NCBI RefSeq assembly: GCF_003014595.1
Contig: NZ_PYGK01000005.1
Span: 124,001 to 188,000, forward strand
Length of the DNA stretch: 64,000 nucleotides
Direction: 5' to 3'
DNA from: Chitinophaga ginsengisoli
GTDB taxonomy: Bacteria; Bacteroidota; Bacteroidia; Chitinophagales; Chitinophagaceae
Shown one piece after another: positions 53,396-61,802 of this stretch. The notes below the pieces were generated by a model, which had not been told where the DNA came from, ran no database searches, and saw only the letters and a list, made by a program, of their open reading frames with translations. Each line of letters starts with the position of its first letter. Position 1 is the stretch's first letter. The position numbers and the translations under genes were made by a program.

Positions 53396-54029
53396 GTATC
53401 AGGCTGATGGTCGTATCAAAGCGTGATGCCCGGCCTGGTTCATTTACCAGGTTCATATAAAGATGTATGCTATCCTGTCCACTCTTCTCCATTTTTAAGG
53501 CTTGCAGCCGTCCTGCAGGTTTAACTACATCCCCAGAGATCTTTTCAAAGAACCAGTACTTATCCTGCACCAGGCTATAGGTAGGATAACGGTAAATAAT
53601 ATCTACTGAGGTGGATTGCAGAGAATAATCATCGTCAATCGGATAACGTTTTACTTCCCCATCTGACAACAGGCCCAGTCCTGCAATAACCGTCAGGGTA
53701 CGCAGGGGAGGCAGCAGCAATCCAAAGAGCAATACAAAAGGGAAACCGTAAAAAGCACACAGGTATACCCACTTGCCGGACACTTCCTGCTGGGTAAGAC
53801 CATATAATATGACGCCGGAACCTGCATACAGGGTATAGAACACCCGTTCTGTATGGGTACCTTTGAATCCATAGCCACTAAAGAGCAGTATCAGGCAGAG
53901 GACGGAAAATACACACATCGCAAGATGGAAATACCAGATCAAACCGGTGATCAGCGGGGCTTTCACCTTTTTAATCTTACAGGATATGGCCGCCAGAAAG
54001 CATAAGAAAAGCACGGTAATGGTAAACAT
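53391..54029 (-). CDS. Unrecognised inner-membrane protein
   Basis: A 212-residue protein with about four hydrophobic segments in the first ~125 residues (near 3-17, 28-50, 65-80, 90-125) and a hydrophilic C-terminal ~85 residues rich in Tyr, Ser and Asp. No family recognised. The start is an ATG at 54029; the upstream region is shared with the divergent pyruvate dehydrogenase subunit gene. Confidence 0.6.
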   Translation of the reverse strand: MFTITVLFLCFLAAISCKIKKVKAPLITGLIWYFHLAMCVFSVLCLILLFSGYGFKGTHTERVFYTLYAGSGVILYGLTQQEVSGKWVYLCAFYGFPFVLLFGLLLPPLRTLTVIAGLGLLSDGEVKRYPIDDDYSLQSTSVDIIYRYPTYSLVQDKYWFFEKISGDVVKPAGRLQALKMEKSGQDSIHLYMNLVNEPGRASRFDTTISLIQ

Positions 54030-54131
54030 AGGATAGGATATTAACTTATAAGAGGCAGTATATGCGCTAATATATATAATATTTCATATATAGTATTTAA
54101 AATCTGAGGCCGCTTACTCTGAAGTTTTCCT

Positions 54132-54162
54132 TTGCTTTTTTCGCCAACAAACGATAATTTTG
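54132..54162 (+). promoter_or_regulatory. Bacteroidota-type promoter of pdhB
   Basis: TTG at 54132-54134 and TAATTTTG at 54155-54162 are exact matches to the -33 and -7 elements with a 20-base spacer, 53 bases before the ATG at 54216. Confidence 0.78.
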
Positions 54163-54215
54163 CCCCTGCCTTAAGATAAATGAGGCATTAACTTTCAAAC
54201 TTTAAGAGTAACAGC

Positions 54216-55199
54216 ATGCGTCAGATAGCTTTCAGACAAGCCTTACGAGAAGCCATGCAGGAAGAAATGCGCCGTGACGACCGCGTTTTCCTGATGGGAG
54301 AGGAAGTAGCAGAATATAACGGAGCCTATAAAGTTAGCCAGGGAATGCTGGATGAGTTTGGCCCTAAGAGGGTAATAGATACGCCGATCGCTGAGCTGGG
54401 CTTCACTGCAATAGGTGTTGGCGCAGCGCAGAACGGTCTTCGTCCTGTGCTGGAATTCATGACCTGGAACTTTGCTGTACTGGCACTGGATCAGATCCTG
54501 AACACCGCTTCTAAAATGCTGGCTATGAGTGGCGGACAGGTAGGTTGTCCTATCGTTTTCCGCGGACCTAACGGTTCTGCCGGTCAGCTAGGTGCACAGC
54601 ACTCCACCGCTTTCGAAAGCTATTATGCAAATATCCCAGGTTTAAAAGTAATCTCCGTTTCCAATCCATACGATGCAAAAGGTTTGTTAAAAGCGGCTAT
54701 CCGCGATAACGACCCGGTTGTTTTCATGGAGAGTGAGCAGATGTACGGCGACATGGGAGAAGTGCCTGAAGAAGAATACATTATCCCAATTGGTAAAGCT
54801 GATATCAAACGTGCTGGTAAAGACGTCACCATCGTTTCTTTCAACAAAATGATGAAAGTTGCCCTGGGTGCTGCTGAAGAACTGGCAAAAGAAGGTATCG
54901 AGGCTGAAGTGATCGACCTGCGTACTATCCGTCCGCTGGATTGGCACACCATCCTGGAATCTGTGAAGAAAACCAACCGCCTGGTGATCGTAGAAGAACA
55001 ATGGCCATTCTCCAGCGTTTCTTCTGAGATCTCTTACCGCATCCAGAAAGAAGGTTTCGATTACCTGGATGCTCCGATCCGTCGTATCACAGCTGCGGAT
55101 GCGCCAATGCACTACGCTCCGAACCTGGTGAAACTGTACCTGCCTGATATCGAGCGTACAGTGAAACTGGTGAAGGAAGTGATGTATATGAAGAAGTAA
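54216..55199 (+). CDS. pdhB: Pyruvate dehydrogenase E1 component, beta subunit
   Basis: A 327-residue E1 beta subunit that pairs with E1 alpha to decarboxylate pyruvate in the pyruvate dehydrogenase complex. Motifs: [20 protein letters not shown] with the ThDP-activating Glu, [17 protein letters not shown], the central [34 protein letters not shown] and the C-terminal [17 protein letters not shown] with [17 protein letters not shown]. Related branched-chain 2-oxoacid E1 beta subunits are an alternative, but the match is best to pyruvate. No alpha subunit is adjacent. It has a near-perfect promoter and a clear terminator, so it is a single-gene unit. Confidence 0.93.
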   Translation: MRQIAFRQALREAMQEEMRRDDRVFLMGEEVAEYNGAYKVSQGMLDEFGPKRVIDTPIAELGFTAIGVGAAQNGLRPVLEFMTWNFAVLALDQILNTASKMLAMSGGQVGCPIVFRGPNGSAGQLGAQHSTAFESYYANIPGLKVISVSNPYDAKGLLKAAIRDNDPVVFMESEQMYGDMGEVPEEEYIIPIGKADIKRAGKDVTIVSFNKMMKVALGAAEELAKEGIEAEVIDLRTIRPLDWHTILESVKKTNRLVIVEEQWPFSSVSSEISYRIQKEGFDYLDAPIRRITAADAPMHYAPNLVKLYLPDIERTVKLVKEVMYMKK

Positions 55200-55217
55200 C
55201 AGTCATACTGTAAATAG

Positions 55218-55256
55218 AGAAAGCCGGTCTGTTCAAGACTGGCTTTCTTGTTTTTA
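55218..55256. terminator. Terminator between pdhB and cysM
   Basis: GAAAGCCGGTCT pairs with AGACTGGCTTTC (one mismatch) around GTTCA, followed by a T-rich tail. It lies between convergent genes. Confidence 0.88.
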
Positions 55257-55257
55257 T

Positions 55258-56142
55258 TTAATTCCCAAACAGATCCGACGATAAATATCTATCCCCACGG
55301 TCGCAGATAATACATACCAGCACCCCATGATCCAGTTCTTTTGAGATCCTTGCCGCAGCAGATACTGCACCCCCGCTGCTCATTCCACAGAAAATGCCTT
55401 CCTCTTTAGCCAGTCGGCGGGTCATTGTTCTTGCCTCGTCTTCAGAAATATCCATGATACGATCTACCCTTGATTTGTCGAAGATCTTCGGCAGGTATTC
55501 CTCCGGCCATTTACGGATACCAGGGATCCTGGAGCCTTCTGTCGGCTGACAGCCTACTATCTGTATCTGGTTGTTCTGTTCCTTCAGGAATTTCGATACG
55601 CCCATAATAGTACCGGTAGTACCCATAGCGCTGACGAAGTGGGTGACACCGTGATTGGTATCCCGCCATATTTCCGGGCCGGTAGTTTTGTAGTGCATAC
55701 CGTAGTTGTCCGGATTGCCGAATTGGTTCAGCATAAAATAACCTCCCTTGGCTACCTGTGCGTTTGCATAGTCAATGGAGCCTTCCATGGATGCTTCCTT
55801 CGGCGTCAGTATTACTTTGGCGCCAAAGGCTTCCATGGTCAGTACTCTTTCGCGGGTAGCATCTTCCGGCATTACCAGCTCGATCTCTACACCGAAAATG
55901 CTGGCAATCATGGCCAGTGCGATGCCGGTGTTACCGCTGGTAGCCTCTATCAGTTTAATGCCCGGTTTGATCTCACCTCTGTCCAAGGCTCCCTTGATCA
56001 TACCGTAAGCCGCTCTGTCTTTTACACTGCCTCCCGGATTCGTTCCTTCCAGTTTTGCATAAATTGTAACCCCTGGATTGGCGCTGATGTTTTTGAGCGC
56101 TACCATGGGGGTGTTACCAACAAGATCTAATATCGAGTGCAT
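55258..56142 (-). CDS. cysM: Cysteine synthase (O-acetylserine sulfhydrylase)
   Basis: A 294-residue PLP enzyme that makes cysteine from O-acetylserine and sulfide. Motifs: GNTPMVALKNI, the Schiff-base Lys in GGSVKDRAAYGMI, EATSGNTGIALAMIA, the GTTGTIMGVSKFL phosphate loop and GMSSGGAVSAAARI near the C-terminus. Length and the compact C-terminal end fit the CysM branch more than CysK. It directly abuts the end of cysE: the cysE stop is immediately followed by the cysM ATG. Confidence 0.92.
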   Translation of the reverse strand: MHSILDLVGNTPMVALKNISANPGVTIYAKLEGTNPGGSVKDRAAYGMIKGALDRGEIKPGIKLIEATSGNTGIALAMIASIFGVEIELVMPEDATRERVLTMEAFGAKVILTPKEASMEGSIDYANAQVAKGGYFMLNQFGNPDNYGMHYKTTGPEIWRDTNHGVTHFVSAMGTTGTIMGVSKFLKEQNNQIQIVGCQPTEGSRIPGIRKWPEEYLPKIFDKSRVDRIMDISEDEARTMTRRLAKEEGIFCGMSSGGAVSAAARISKELDHGVLVCIICDRGDRYLSSDLFGN

Positions 56143-56964
56143 TTAATAACTATTTTCTACTACACTAATACTGCCGTCTGCCCGGTAATAGATCCGGCTG
56201 AAGGGGGCAGTGCTTTTGATAAGCCATACATTTCCGCCGATGATACTATGATGACCCACCACGGTATCGCCGCCCAGGATGGTGGCGCCGGCATATATAA
56301 TAACATTGTCTTCAATGGTAGGATGACGCTTGCTGCGCGCCATATCCTTATCCACGCTTAATGCACCCAGTGTAACGCCCTGGTAGAGTTTTACATTCGC
56401 GCCAATAACAGTGGTTTCACCGATCACTATACCGGTACCGTGGTCGATGCAGAAATAGGGCGCTATCACTGCCGCAGGGTGTATGTCGATACCGGTACAG
56501 CTGTGTGCACGTTCGGTGATCATACGGGGTAGCAGCGGGATCTTCAGCTGATGCAATGCATGTGCAATGCGATAAAAAGCGATGGCGTAAAACCCGGGGT
56601 AGGCGCGTATTACCTCGTACATACAGGTAGCTGCAGGGTCTCCCTTGTAAATAGCTTCTGCATCTTTTTTTAATGCATCATAAATGACTTCCGCCTGTTC
56701 CATAAACTGACGGCTTAGTGCTTCTGCCGCAGCGGGCAGCTGTTGTTGCATCGGCTGTAACAGGTGCTGCAACTCGGATTGCAGTCCGCTTGCATATTCT
56801 TCCAGTAACACGAGATCGGCCATCACCTTCCCGGTATATTCTGGAAAAAGCCAGTTGATAAAATTGTTGGCAAAGTCGTTCACCGCGCTGGTAGGAGGAT
56901 AAGCAGTAGCCGCAGCCAGCTGATGCCTCCGCCTTAATTCTTCTAAAAGTTGTTGCATATCCAA
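56143..56964 (-). CDS. cysE: Serine O-acetyltransferase
   Basis: A 273-residue enzyme that makes O-acetylserine for the adjacent cysteine synthase. An N-terminal helical region (~1-150) precedes the left-handed beta-helix with the family blocks CTGIDIHPAAVIAPYFCID, HGTGIVIGETTVIGANVKLY, the RHPTIEDNVIIYAGATILGG segment and SIIGGNVWL. The catalytic His is in IDHGTGI. The two genes form an operon with no spacer, so the enzymes are probably made in fixed ratio. Confidence 0.94.
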   Translation of the reverse strand: MDMQQLLEELRRRHQLAAATAYPPTSAVNDFANNFINWLFPEYTGKVMADLVLLEEYASGLQSELQHLLQPMQQQLPAAAEALSRQFMEQAEVIYDALKKDAEAIYKGDPAATCMYEVIRAYPGFYAIAFYRIAHALHQLKIPLLPRMITERAHSCTGIDIHPAAVIAPYFCIDHGTGIVIGETTVIGANVKLYQGVTLGALSVDKDMARSKRHPTIEDNVIIYAGATILGGDTVVGHHSIIGGNVWLIKSTAPFSRIYYRADGSISVVENSY

Positions 56965-57116
56965 GTGAATTACAGGATTGAGGGAAACGATTAATGAAAT
57001 TACGTATTAATGTCGAGAGTCCATAAAGTTAGTAGACAAATGGCGGATATCGGAGATGGGCGCGTTTGTTGTTGTTTCCATTTTGTTATCTTGGGGCGGT
57101 ATCAAGTAATTTCCCT

Positions 57117-57124
57117 TAATTTTG
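57117..57124 (+). promoter_or_regulatory. Candidate -7 element of the NtrC-like regulator gene
   Basis: TAATTTTG is a perfect TAnnTTTG, 24 bases before the ATG. TTG at 57091-57093 gives a 23-base spacer, slightly long. Confidence 0.55.
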
Positions 57125-57148
57125 TTCGTTGTTCACTAAAATAATGAT

Positions 57149-58333
57149 ATGGCCAACATTCTGATAATTGATGACGAAAAAAGCATACGTAAAACGTTGT
57201 CTGAAATCCTGAGCTATGAAGGGTATAAGGTAGACGAGGCAGCAGACGGGCAGGAAGGCTTTAAAATGTTCAAAGAAAAGCAGTACGATGCTATCCTTTG
57301 TGATATTAAAATGCCCAAGATGGACGGGCTGGAATTCCTGGAAAAAGCGAAAGAAACCAATCCGGATGTGCCTATTGTAATGGTGTCAGGACATGGAAAT
57401 ATCGATACGGCCGTAGAAGCAGTAAAGAAGGGCGCTTACGATTATATCTCCAAACCGCCGGATCTTAATAGATTGCTGATCACCCTGCGTAATGCGATGG
57501 ATAAAAGCACGCTGGTGACAGAAACCAAGACGCTGCGCCGTAAAGTGAACAAAACGCAGGAAATGATCGGCACTTCTGCCCCTATCCTGAAAATAAAGGA
57601 AACAATAGAAAAGGTAGCACCGACAGATGCCCGCGTGCTGGTAACAGGTGAGAATGGGGTAGGAAAGGAGCTGGTGGCCCGCTGGATACATGAACGCAGC
57701 AGCCGTGCTGCTGGTCCTATCGTAGAGGTGAATTGCGCGGCTATCCCAAGTGAACTGATTGAGAGTGAGCTGTTTGGACATGAGAAAGGTTCCTTTACAT
57801 CCGCGGTAAAACAACGTATCGGTAAGTTCGAGCAGGCCAGTGGCGGCACCCTGTTCCTGGACGAGATCGGGGATATGAGCCTCAGTGCACAGGCAAAAGT
57901 ACTGAGAGCCCTGCAGGAAGGAAAGATCACCCGTGTGGGCGGCGATAAGGAGATCAGTGTGGATGTACGTGTGGTAGCTGCTACGAATAAAGACCTGCTG
58001 AAGGAAGTGGAAGAGAAGAATTTCCGTCTTGACCTTTACCATCGTCTCAGCGTGATCCTGATCCATGTGCCTTCCCTGAACGATCGCCGGGACGATATTC
58101 CCCTGCTGGTGGAACACTTCCTGGAAAGCGCCTGCCAGGAATATGGTATGGCGAAGAAGACGGTCGACAAGGAAGCCATGAAAGCTTTACAACAGCATAA
58201 CTGGTCTGGTAATATCCGGGAACTGGGCAACGTGGTAGCCCGCCTTGTGATCCTCTCCGGCAAAACGATCATGGCAGAAGATGTGTATGATTATGTGCTG
58301 CCTGCCAGGGACAAAAAGAAAGTAAACGCTTAA
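57149..58333 (+). CDS. NtrC-like sigma-54 activator lacking a DNA-binding domain
   Basis: A 394-residue response regulator. A receiver domain (~1-120) has the phosphorylatable D52 in ILCDIKMPKMDG and the Lys in YDYISKPPDL. An AAA+ domain (~140-370) has Walker A GENGVGKE (Lys near 173), Walker B TLFLDEIGDMS and the arginine-finger region FRLDLYHRLSVI. Two departures from NtrC are visible: the sigma-54-contacting GAFTGA loop reads GSFTSA (about residues 212-217), and the chain ends ~30 residues after the NIREL block, with no C-terminal Fis-type helix-turn-helix. It should thus act without its own DNA site, or through a partner. Bacteroidota are thought to keep similar short homologues, which I cannot check here. 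Confidence 0.88.
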   Translation: MANILIIDDEKSIRKTLSEILSYEGYKVDEAADGQEGFKMFKEKQYDAILCDIKMPKMDGLEFLEKAKETNPDVPIVMVSGHGNIDTAVEAVKKGAYDYISKPPDLNRLLITLRNAMDKSTLVTETKTLRRKVNKTQEMIGTSAPILKIKETIEKVAPTDARVLVTGENGVGKELVARWIHERSSRAAGPIVEVNCAAIPSELIESELFGHEKGSFTSAVKQRIGKFEQASGGTLFLDEIGDMSLSAQAKVLRALQEGKITRVGGDKEISVDVRVVAATNKDLLKEVEEKNFRLDLYHRLSVILIHVPSLNDRRDDIPLLVEHFLESACQEYGMAKKTVDKEAMKALQQHNWSGNIRELGNVVARLVILSGKTIMAEDVYDYVLPARDKKKVNA

Positions 58334-58340
58334 TAATATC

Positions 58341-58374
58341 AGGGCTGTCCGCTTAGGTGTGACAGCCCTTTTTC
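58341..58374 (+). terminator. Terminator after the NtrC-like gene
   Basis: AGGGCTGTC (58341-58349) pairs with GACAGCCCT (58361-58369), followed by a T run. Confidence 0.9.
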
Positions 58375-58387
58375 GTCTTATACAATC

Positions 58388-59044
58388 ATGAACAAGCACC
58401 TGTACCTGCTCAGCGGCATGGGAGCAGATGAACGGATCTTCAGGTACCTCAGTTTTCCCGCAGATTATACGGTACATTACCTGGATTGGCTAACGCCCGA
58501 CCCTGATGAGACTTTTCCCGCCTATGCAGCACGGATGGCCGCCAGAATTGAACATGAACACGTTACATTGATAGGCGTCTCCTTCGGCGGTATGCTTTCC
58601 CTGGAAATAGCCCGACAAAGGTCCATTCAGAAAGTTATCCTGATCAGCAGTATTAAAAATACCGGAGAAAAGCCTCCTTACCTGGCCTGGGTAAGAAAAA
58701 CGGGTATGCTGCAATTGCTGCGGCTTCCGGATTCCATCATTTTCACACGTAGAAAAGGATTGGTGAAACTGTTCCTGAACGCGGAAACGGCGGAGGAACA
58801 CGAGCTGCTGGCCGAATATATGAACAAAACAGCCTATGGGTACCTTCGCTGGGGCATCCGGATGGTAGTGAACTGGCAGAATGATTTCATTCCGTCATCA
58901 CTGGTACATATCCATGGAGGTAAGGACAGGACTTTCCCTTCAAAGCTGATCAAAGCTGATTATATAATTCCCACCGGTGGGCACTTTATGGTGTATAACC
59001 GTGCTACCGAAATCAATGAAATCCTGCAAAAGGAGCTGTTGTAA
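58388..59044 (+). CDS. Alpha/beta-hydrolase
   Basis: A 218-residue hydrolase of the alpha/beta fold. The nucleophile elbow is GVSFGG (Ser near residue 65), the acid is likely the Asp in HGGKDRTFP and the His is in PTGGHFMVYN. The protein is short, lacking a large cap domain. Substrate unknown. It begins 14 bases after a terminator and stands alone before signal peptidase I. Confidence 0.82.
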   Translation: MNKHLYLLSGMGADERIFRYLSFPADYTVHYLDWLTPDPDETFPAYAARMAARIEHEHVTLIGVSFGGMLSLEIARQRSIQKVILISSIKNTGEKPPYLAWVRKTGMLQLLRLPDSIIFTRRKGLVKLFLNAETAEEHELLAEYMNKTAYGYLRWGIRMVVNWQNDFIPSSLVHIHGGKDRTFPSKLIKADYIIPTGGHFMVYNRATEINEILQKELL

Positions 59045-59201
59045 AATGCAAAACTCCTGCGAACCAATTGGGTTATATGTAAAAAAGTTTAGTAAATCAA
59101 CCTAATCCCCTTATTTTAGCAAAACTTTTGAACAGTATTAATTAGCTTGCAGCATACAGAATATTATAATTTGATCTTTTAAATATCTTAAACGAATCTT
59201 A

Positions 59202-60383
59202 ATGAACCTGGCTTTTTGGAGAAGAAATAAAGAGGGTCAGCCAAAGAAGAAGAAATCTGCCGTTAGAGAGTGGTTTGATGCCGCTATTTTCGCCATCATC
59301 GCTGCTACCTTGATACGCACTTTTATTTTTGAGGCGTACACCATCCCCACCCCATCTATGGAAAAGACATTGCTGGTAAACGATTTTCTGTTTGTCAGTA
59401 AGATCAGTTACGGGCCTCGCATTCCCATGACGCCACTCGCTGTACCTTTTACACACCATACCCTGCCATTCACCAAGTATAGTAAGGCTTACTCCGAAGC
59501 AGTACATTGGAAGTACAGACGTCTCCCAGGTTTCTCAGATGTTGAGCGTTATGATGTAGTGGTGTTTAACTTCCCCGAAGGAGATACTGTAGCCCTGGAA
59601 CAGCAGGAGCAGAGCTATTACCAGCTGGTAAGATTTTATGGACGTGAGAATGTATGGGAACAGAACCATGTAACTTCCCGTCCTGTTGATAAACGTGAGA
59701 ACTATATCAAGCGCTGTATGGGTGTTGCCGGCGATACCCTGAGCATCAAAGATGGTGTTGTTTACATAAATGGTGCACAGGCGCCGATCCCACCGGAAAG
59801 CGAACGTACCTACTGGGTAAAGACAAACGGAGATCCGCTGAACCCTACACGCCTCGACGAACTGAACATCGATCCGTCTCCACGCAGTGTTGATGACTCC
59901 AGCACTTTCAGGTATGACCTGACCGCTGGTATGGCCAACCTGCTGAAAACATGGCCGGCCGTAAGGGATATCACGCCGTATGTAAAGTCGCCAAGACAGG
60001 ACATACAGGTATTCCCGCATGATACCGCCCATTACAGGTGGACAGAACATAACTTTGGTCCGATGTATATTCCGAAGAAAGGTGTGACCGTCAACCTGGA
60101 CAGCACGAATATCGCTTTCTACGATCGTATCATCAGCGTATACGAAGGCAATAAACTGGAGGCTAAAAACGGACAGTTCTATATCAATGGTAAACCTTCC
60201 AGCACCTACACCTTCAAGATGAACTATTACTGGATGATGGGTGATAACCGTGATAACTCACTGGATTCCCGCTTCTGGGGTTTTGTGCCTGAAGATCACA
60301 TTGTAGGTAAGGCATGGCTGATCTGGATGAGTTATGGGCATGGCAGCATCCGCTGGAGCAGGCTGTTTAAAACCATCAAATAA
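59202..60383 (+). CDS. lepB: Signal peptidase I
   Basis: A 393-residue membrane protease that removes Sec and Tat signal peptides on the periplasmic side. The catalytic Ser is in TIPTPSMEKTLL and the general-base Lys in ENYIKRCMGVAGDTL; the box YYWMMGDNRDNSLDSRFWG is unmistakable. One membrane segment lies at ~27-45. A periplasmic insert of ~150 residues between the Lys box and the GDNRDNS box makes it longer than E. coli LepB, as commonly seen in Bacteroidota. Confidence 0.96.
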   Translation: MNLAFWRRNKEGQPKKKKSAVREWFDAAIFAIIAATLIRTFIFEAYTIPTPSMEKTLLVNDFLFVSKISYGPRIPMTPLAVPFTHHTLPFTKYSKAYSEAVHWKYRRLPGFSDVERYDVVVFNFPEGDTVALEQQEQSYYQLVRFYGRENVWEQNHVTSRPVDKRENYIKRCMGVAGDTLSIKDGVVYINGAQAPIPPESERTYWVKTNGDPLNPTRLDELNIDPSPRSVDDSSTFRYDLTAGMANLLKTWPAVRDITPYVKSPRQDIQVFPHDTAHYRWTEHNFGPMYIPKKGVTVNLDSTNIAFYDRIISVYEGNKLEAKNGQFYINGKPSSTYTFKMNYYWMMGDNRDNSLDSRFWGFVPEDHIVGKAWLIWMSYGHGSIRWSRLFKTIK

Positions 60384-60440
60384 ACGCTCCGGAGCCCTGT
60401 AACAAAGGTTACAACATGCTTCGGCTGCTGAACAATATTA

Positions 60441-60507
60441 TATTACGAATTACGCATGACATCCAATTACAAACACTAACTTGTAATTCGTCATCCGTAA
60501 TTCGTAA
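60441..60507. repeat. 67-base imperfect palindrome (long hairpin)
   Basis: ATTACGAATTACG (60441-60453) pairs perfectly with CGTAATTCGTAAT (60495-60507). Inside it, ATGAC pairs with GTCAT and AATTACAA with TTGTAATT around an eight-base loop, with one mismatch and a small bulge, giving about 26 base pairs. The unit is itself built from repeated 'GTAATTCGTA' motifs. It lies between lepB and cdd and has no T tail. It looks like a repetitive extragenic palindrome or a miniature element rather than a terminator. Confidence 0.8.
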
Positions 60508-60515
60508 TTTAGTAT

Positions 60516-61001
60516 ATGGACATCCGTAAACACTCTTTTGAATATCAATCCTTCCAGGACGGTGCAGCTTTACCCACTGCCGATCTCCGCTTGCTGGAAG
60601 AAGCCCGGGAAGTGACCGCCCAGGCCTATGCCCCTTATTCCAACTTTTATGTAGGCGCTGCCATTTTACTGGCCAACGGTATTGTGGTGAGAGGAACAAA
60701 CCAGGAGAACGCTTCTTTCCCTGCCGGCATCTGTGCAGAAAGGGTGGCCCTGTCTACCGCGGCATCCCTCTATCCAGGTGTACCTATATTGACCATTGCC
60801 GTCAGCTATCATAATCCTTCGGGGAGTAATGATACTCCTATTTCCCCCTGCGGCATCTGCCGGCAGACCCTGTCAGAATATGAAGGGCGTCAGCAGCAGT
60901 CTATCCGTGTTATTATGGGCGGACAGACAGGTAAAGTATTCATCATTCAGACTATCAGACACTTGCTGCCATTGGGTTTCTCCGCAGAAGATATGCAATA
61001 A
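60516..61001 (+). CDS. cdd: Cytidine deaminase
   Basis: A 161-residue enzyme of pyrimidine salvage that converts cytidine and deoxycytidine to uridine and deoxyuridine. The zinc and catalytic residues are clear: the C-A-E in PAGICAERVAL and the P-C-x-x-C in PCGICRQTLSEYE. The YAPYSNFYVGAAILL opening is typical. It starts eight bases after the palindrome at 60441-60507, whose hairpin could affect translation. Confidence 0.94.
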   Translation: MDIRKHSFEYQSFQDGAALPTADLRLLEEAREVTAQAYAPYSNFYVGAAILLANGIVVRGTNQENASFPAGICAERVALSTAASLYPGVPILTIAVSYHNPSGSNDTPISPCGICRQTLSEYEGRQQQSIRVIMGGQTGKVFIIQTIRHLLPLGFSAEDMQ

Positions 61002-61007
61002 ATTTAT

Positions 61008-61015
61008 TATCTTTG
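61008..61015 (+). promoter_or_regulatory. Candidate -7 element of the TPR gene
   Basis: TATCTTTG is a perfect TAnnTTTG just after the cdd stop and 20 bases before the ATG at 61036. A TTG lies too far upstream, so the -33 half is missing. Confidence 0.4.
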
Positions 61016-61035
61016 GAGCGTCTCTACGAAACTCT

Positions 61036-61728
61036 ATGTTGAACGTCCGTGTCTTATGTCCGCTAGTATGGATGGTTTTATTCGTGCAAGTTGCTATGGC
61101 TTTTCCAGGAAATAAATTAAAAGGTCTCTACAGGGAAGGAGTGAACTGCCGTAATGAAGGCAGGTTTCAGGCAGCAAAGAAATGCTTTAACGAAATCCTG
61201 CAACAGGATAGCAGCTACTCAGTAGCTTACCTGCAAATGGCAGAAATCCTGGCGCTGGAAGAGGAATACCATGAAAGCATCCGTTATTATCGGCATTTCC
61301 TCCGGTTGGATGAAGAACAGCCCGCATCCTGGTATGCCGTTGGTGTACTATATTTTAATACCAAAGATTTCCATAACGCAGTAGGTGCTTTTGAAAAGGC
61401 ACAAAAGAAAGGACTTCCTGCTGATGCGGATTATTACCTGCACCTGGGAACAGCCTATCTGCATATCCGCCAGGAGGAAAAAGGCATCAAGCATCTTGAA
61501 TCCTGTCTTGCTTTGCGGGAGAATGATCCCCGACCTATACAGGCATTGGGCCACCATTATTACCTGGCCGGCAACTATGGCGCTGCTATTGCTTACTGGG
61601 ATAGATTGGTGACCATTCAGCCTGAGAACGCATTTGCACTGTTCATGCTCGGCAAGTCATACATCGGTAAGGGGGAAGTGGCAAAAGGAGAGGCGCTGTG
61701 TGACAAGGCACTGGCCGTTACGCAATAA
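61036..61728 (+). CDS. Exported TPR-repeat protein
   Basis: A 230-residue protein from the ATG at 61036; the frame is open further upstream inside cdd, but this Met gives a signal peptide (hydrophobic residues ~9-22, ending AMAF). The mature part is a run of tetratricopeptide repeats (GRFQAAKKCFNEILQQDSSY, YHESIRYYRHFLRLDEEQPA, FHNAVGAFEKAQKKGLPADA, GNYGAAIAYWDRLVTIQPEN). Such proteins are protein-interaction scaffolds; the partner is unknown. A terminator follows. Confidence 0.88.
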   Translation: MLNVRVLCPLVWMVLFVQVAMAFPGNKLKGLYREGVNCRNEGRFQAAKKCFNEILQQDSSYSVAYLQMAEILALEEEYHESIRYYRHFLRLDEEQPASWYAVGVLYFNTKDFHNAVGAFEKAQKKGLPADADYYLHLGTAYLHIRQEEKGIKHLESCLALRENDPRPIQALGHHYYLAGNYGAAIAYWDRLVTIQPENAFALFMLGKSYIGKGEVAKGEALCDKALAVTQ

Positions 61729-61755
61729 GATCATCCCACAAAAGATATAAAAGAA

Positions 61756-61782
61756 AAAGCTCCCGGATATGGGAGCTTTTCG
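61756..61782. terminator. Terminator between the TPR gene and argS
   Basis: AAAGCTCCC pairs with GGGAGCTTT around GGATAT, with T runs on the plus strand and A runs before it. It serves both convergent genes. Confidence 0.9.
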
Positions 61783-61802
61783 CTTTATTAAACAGTACGT
61801 TC

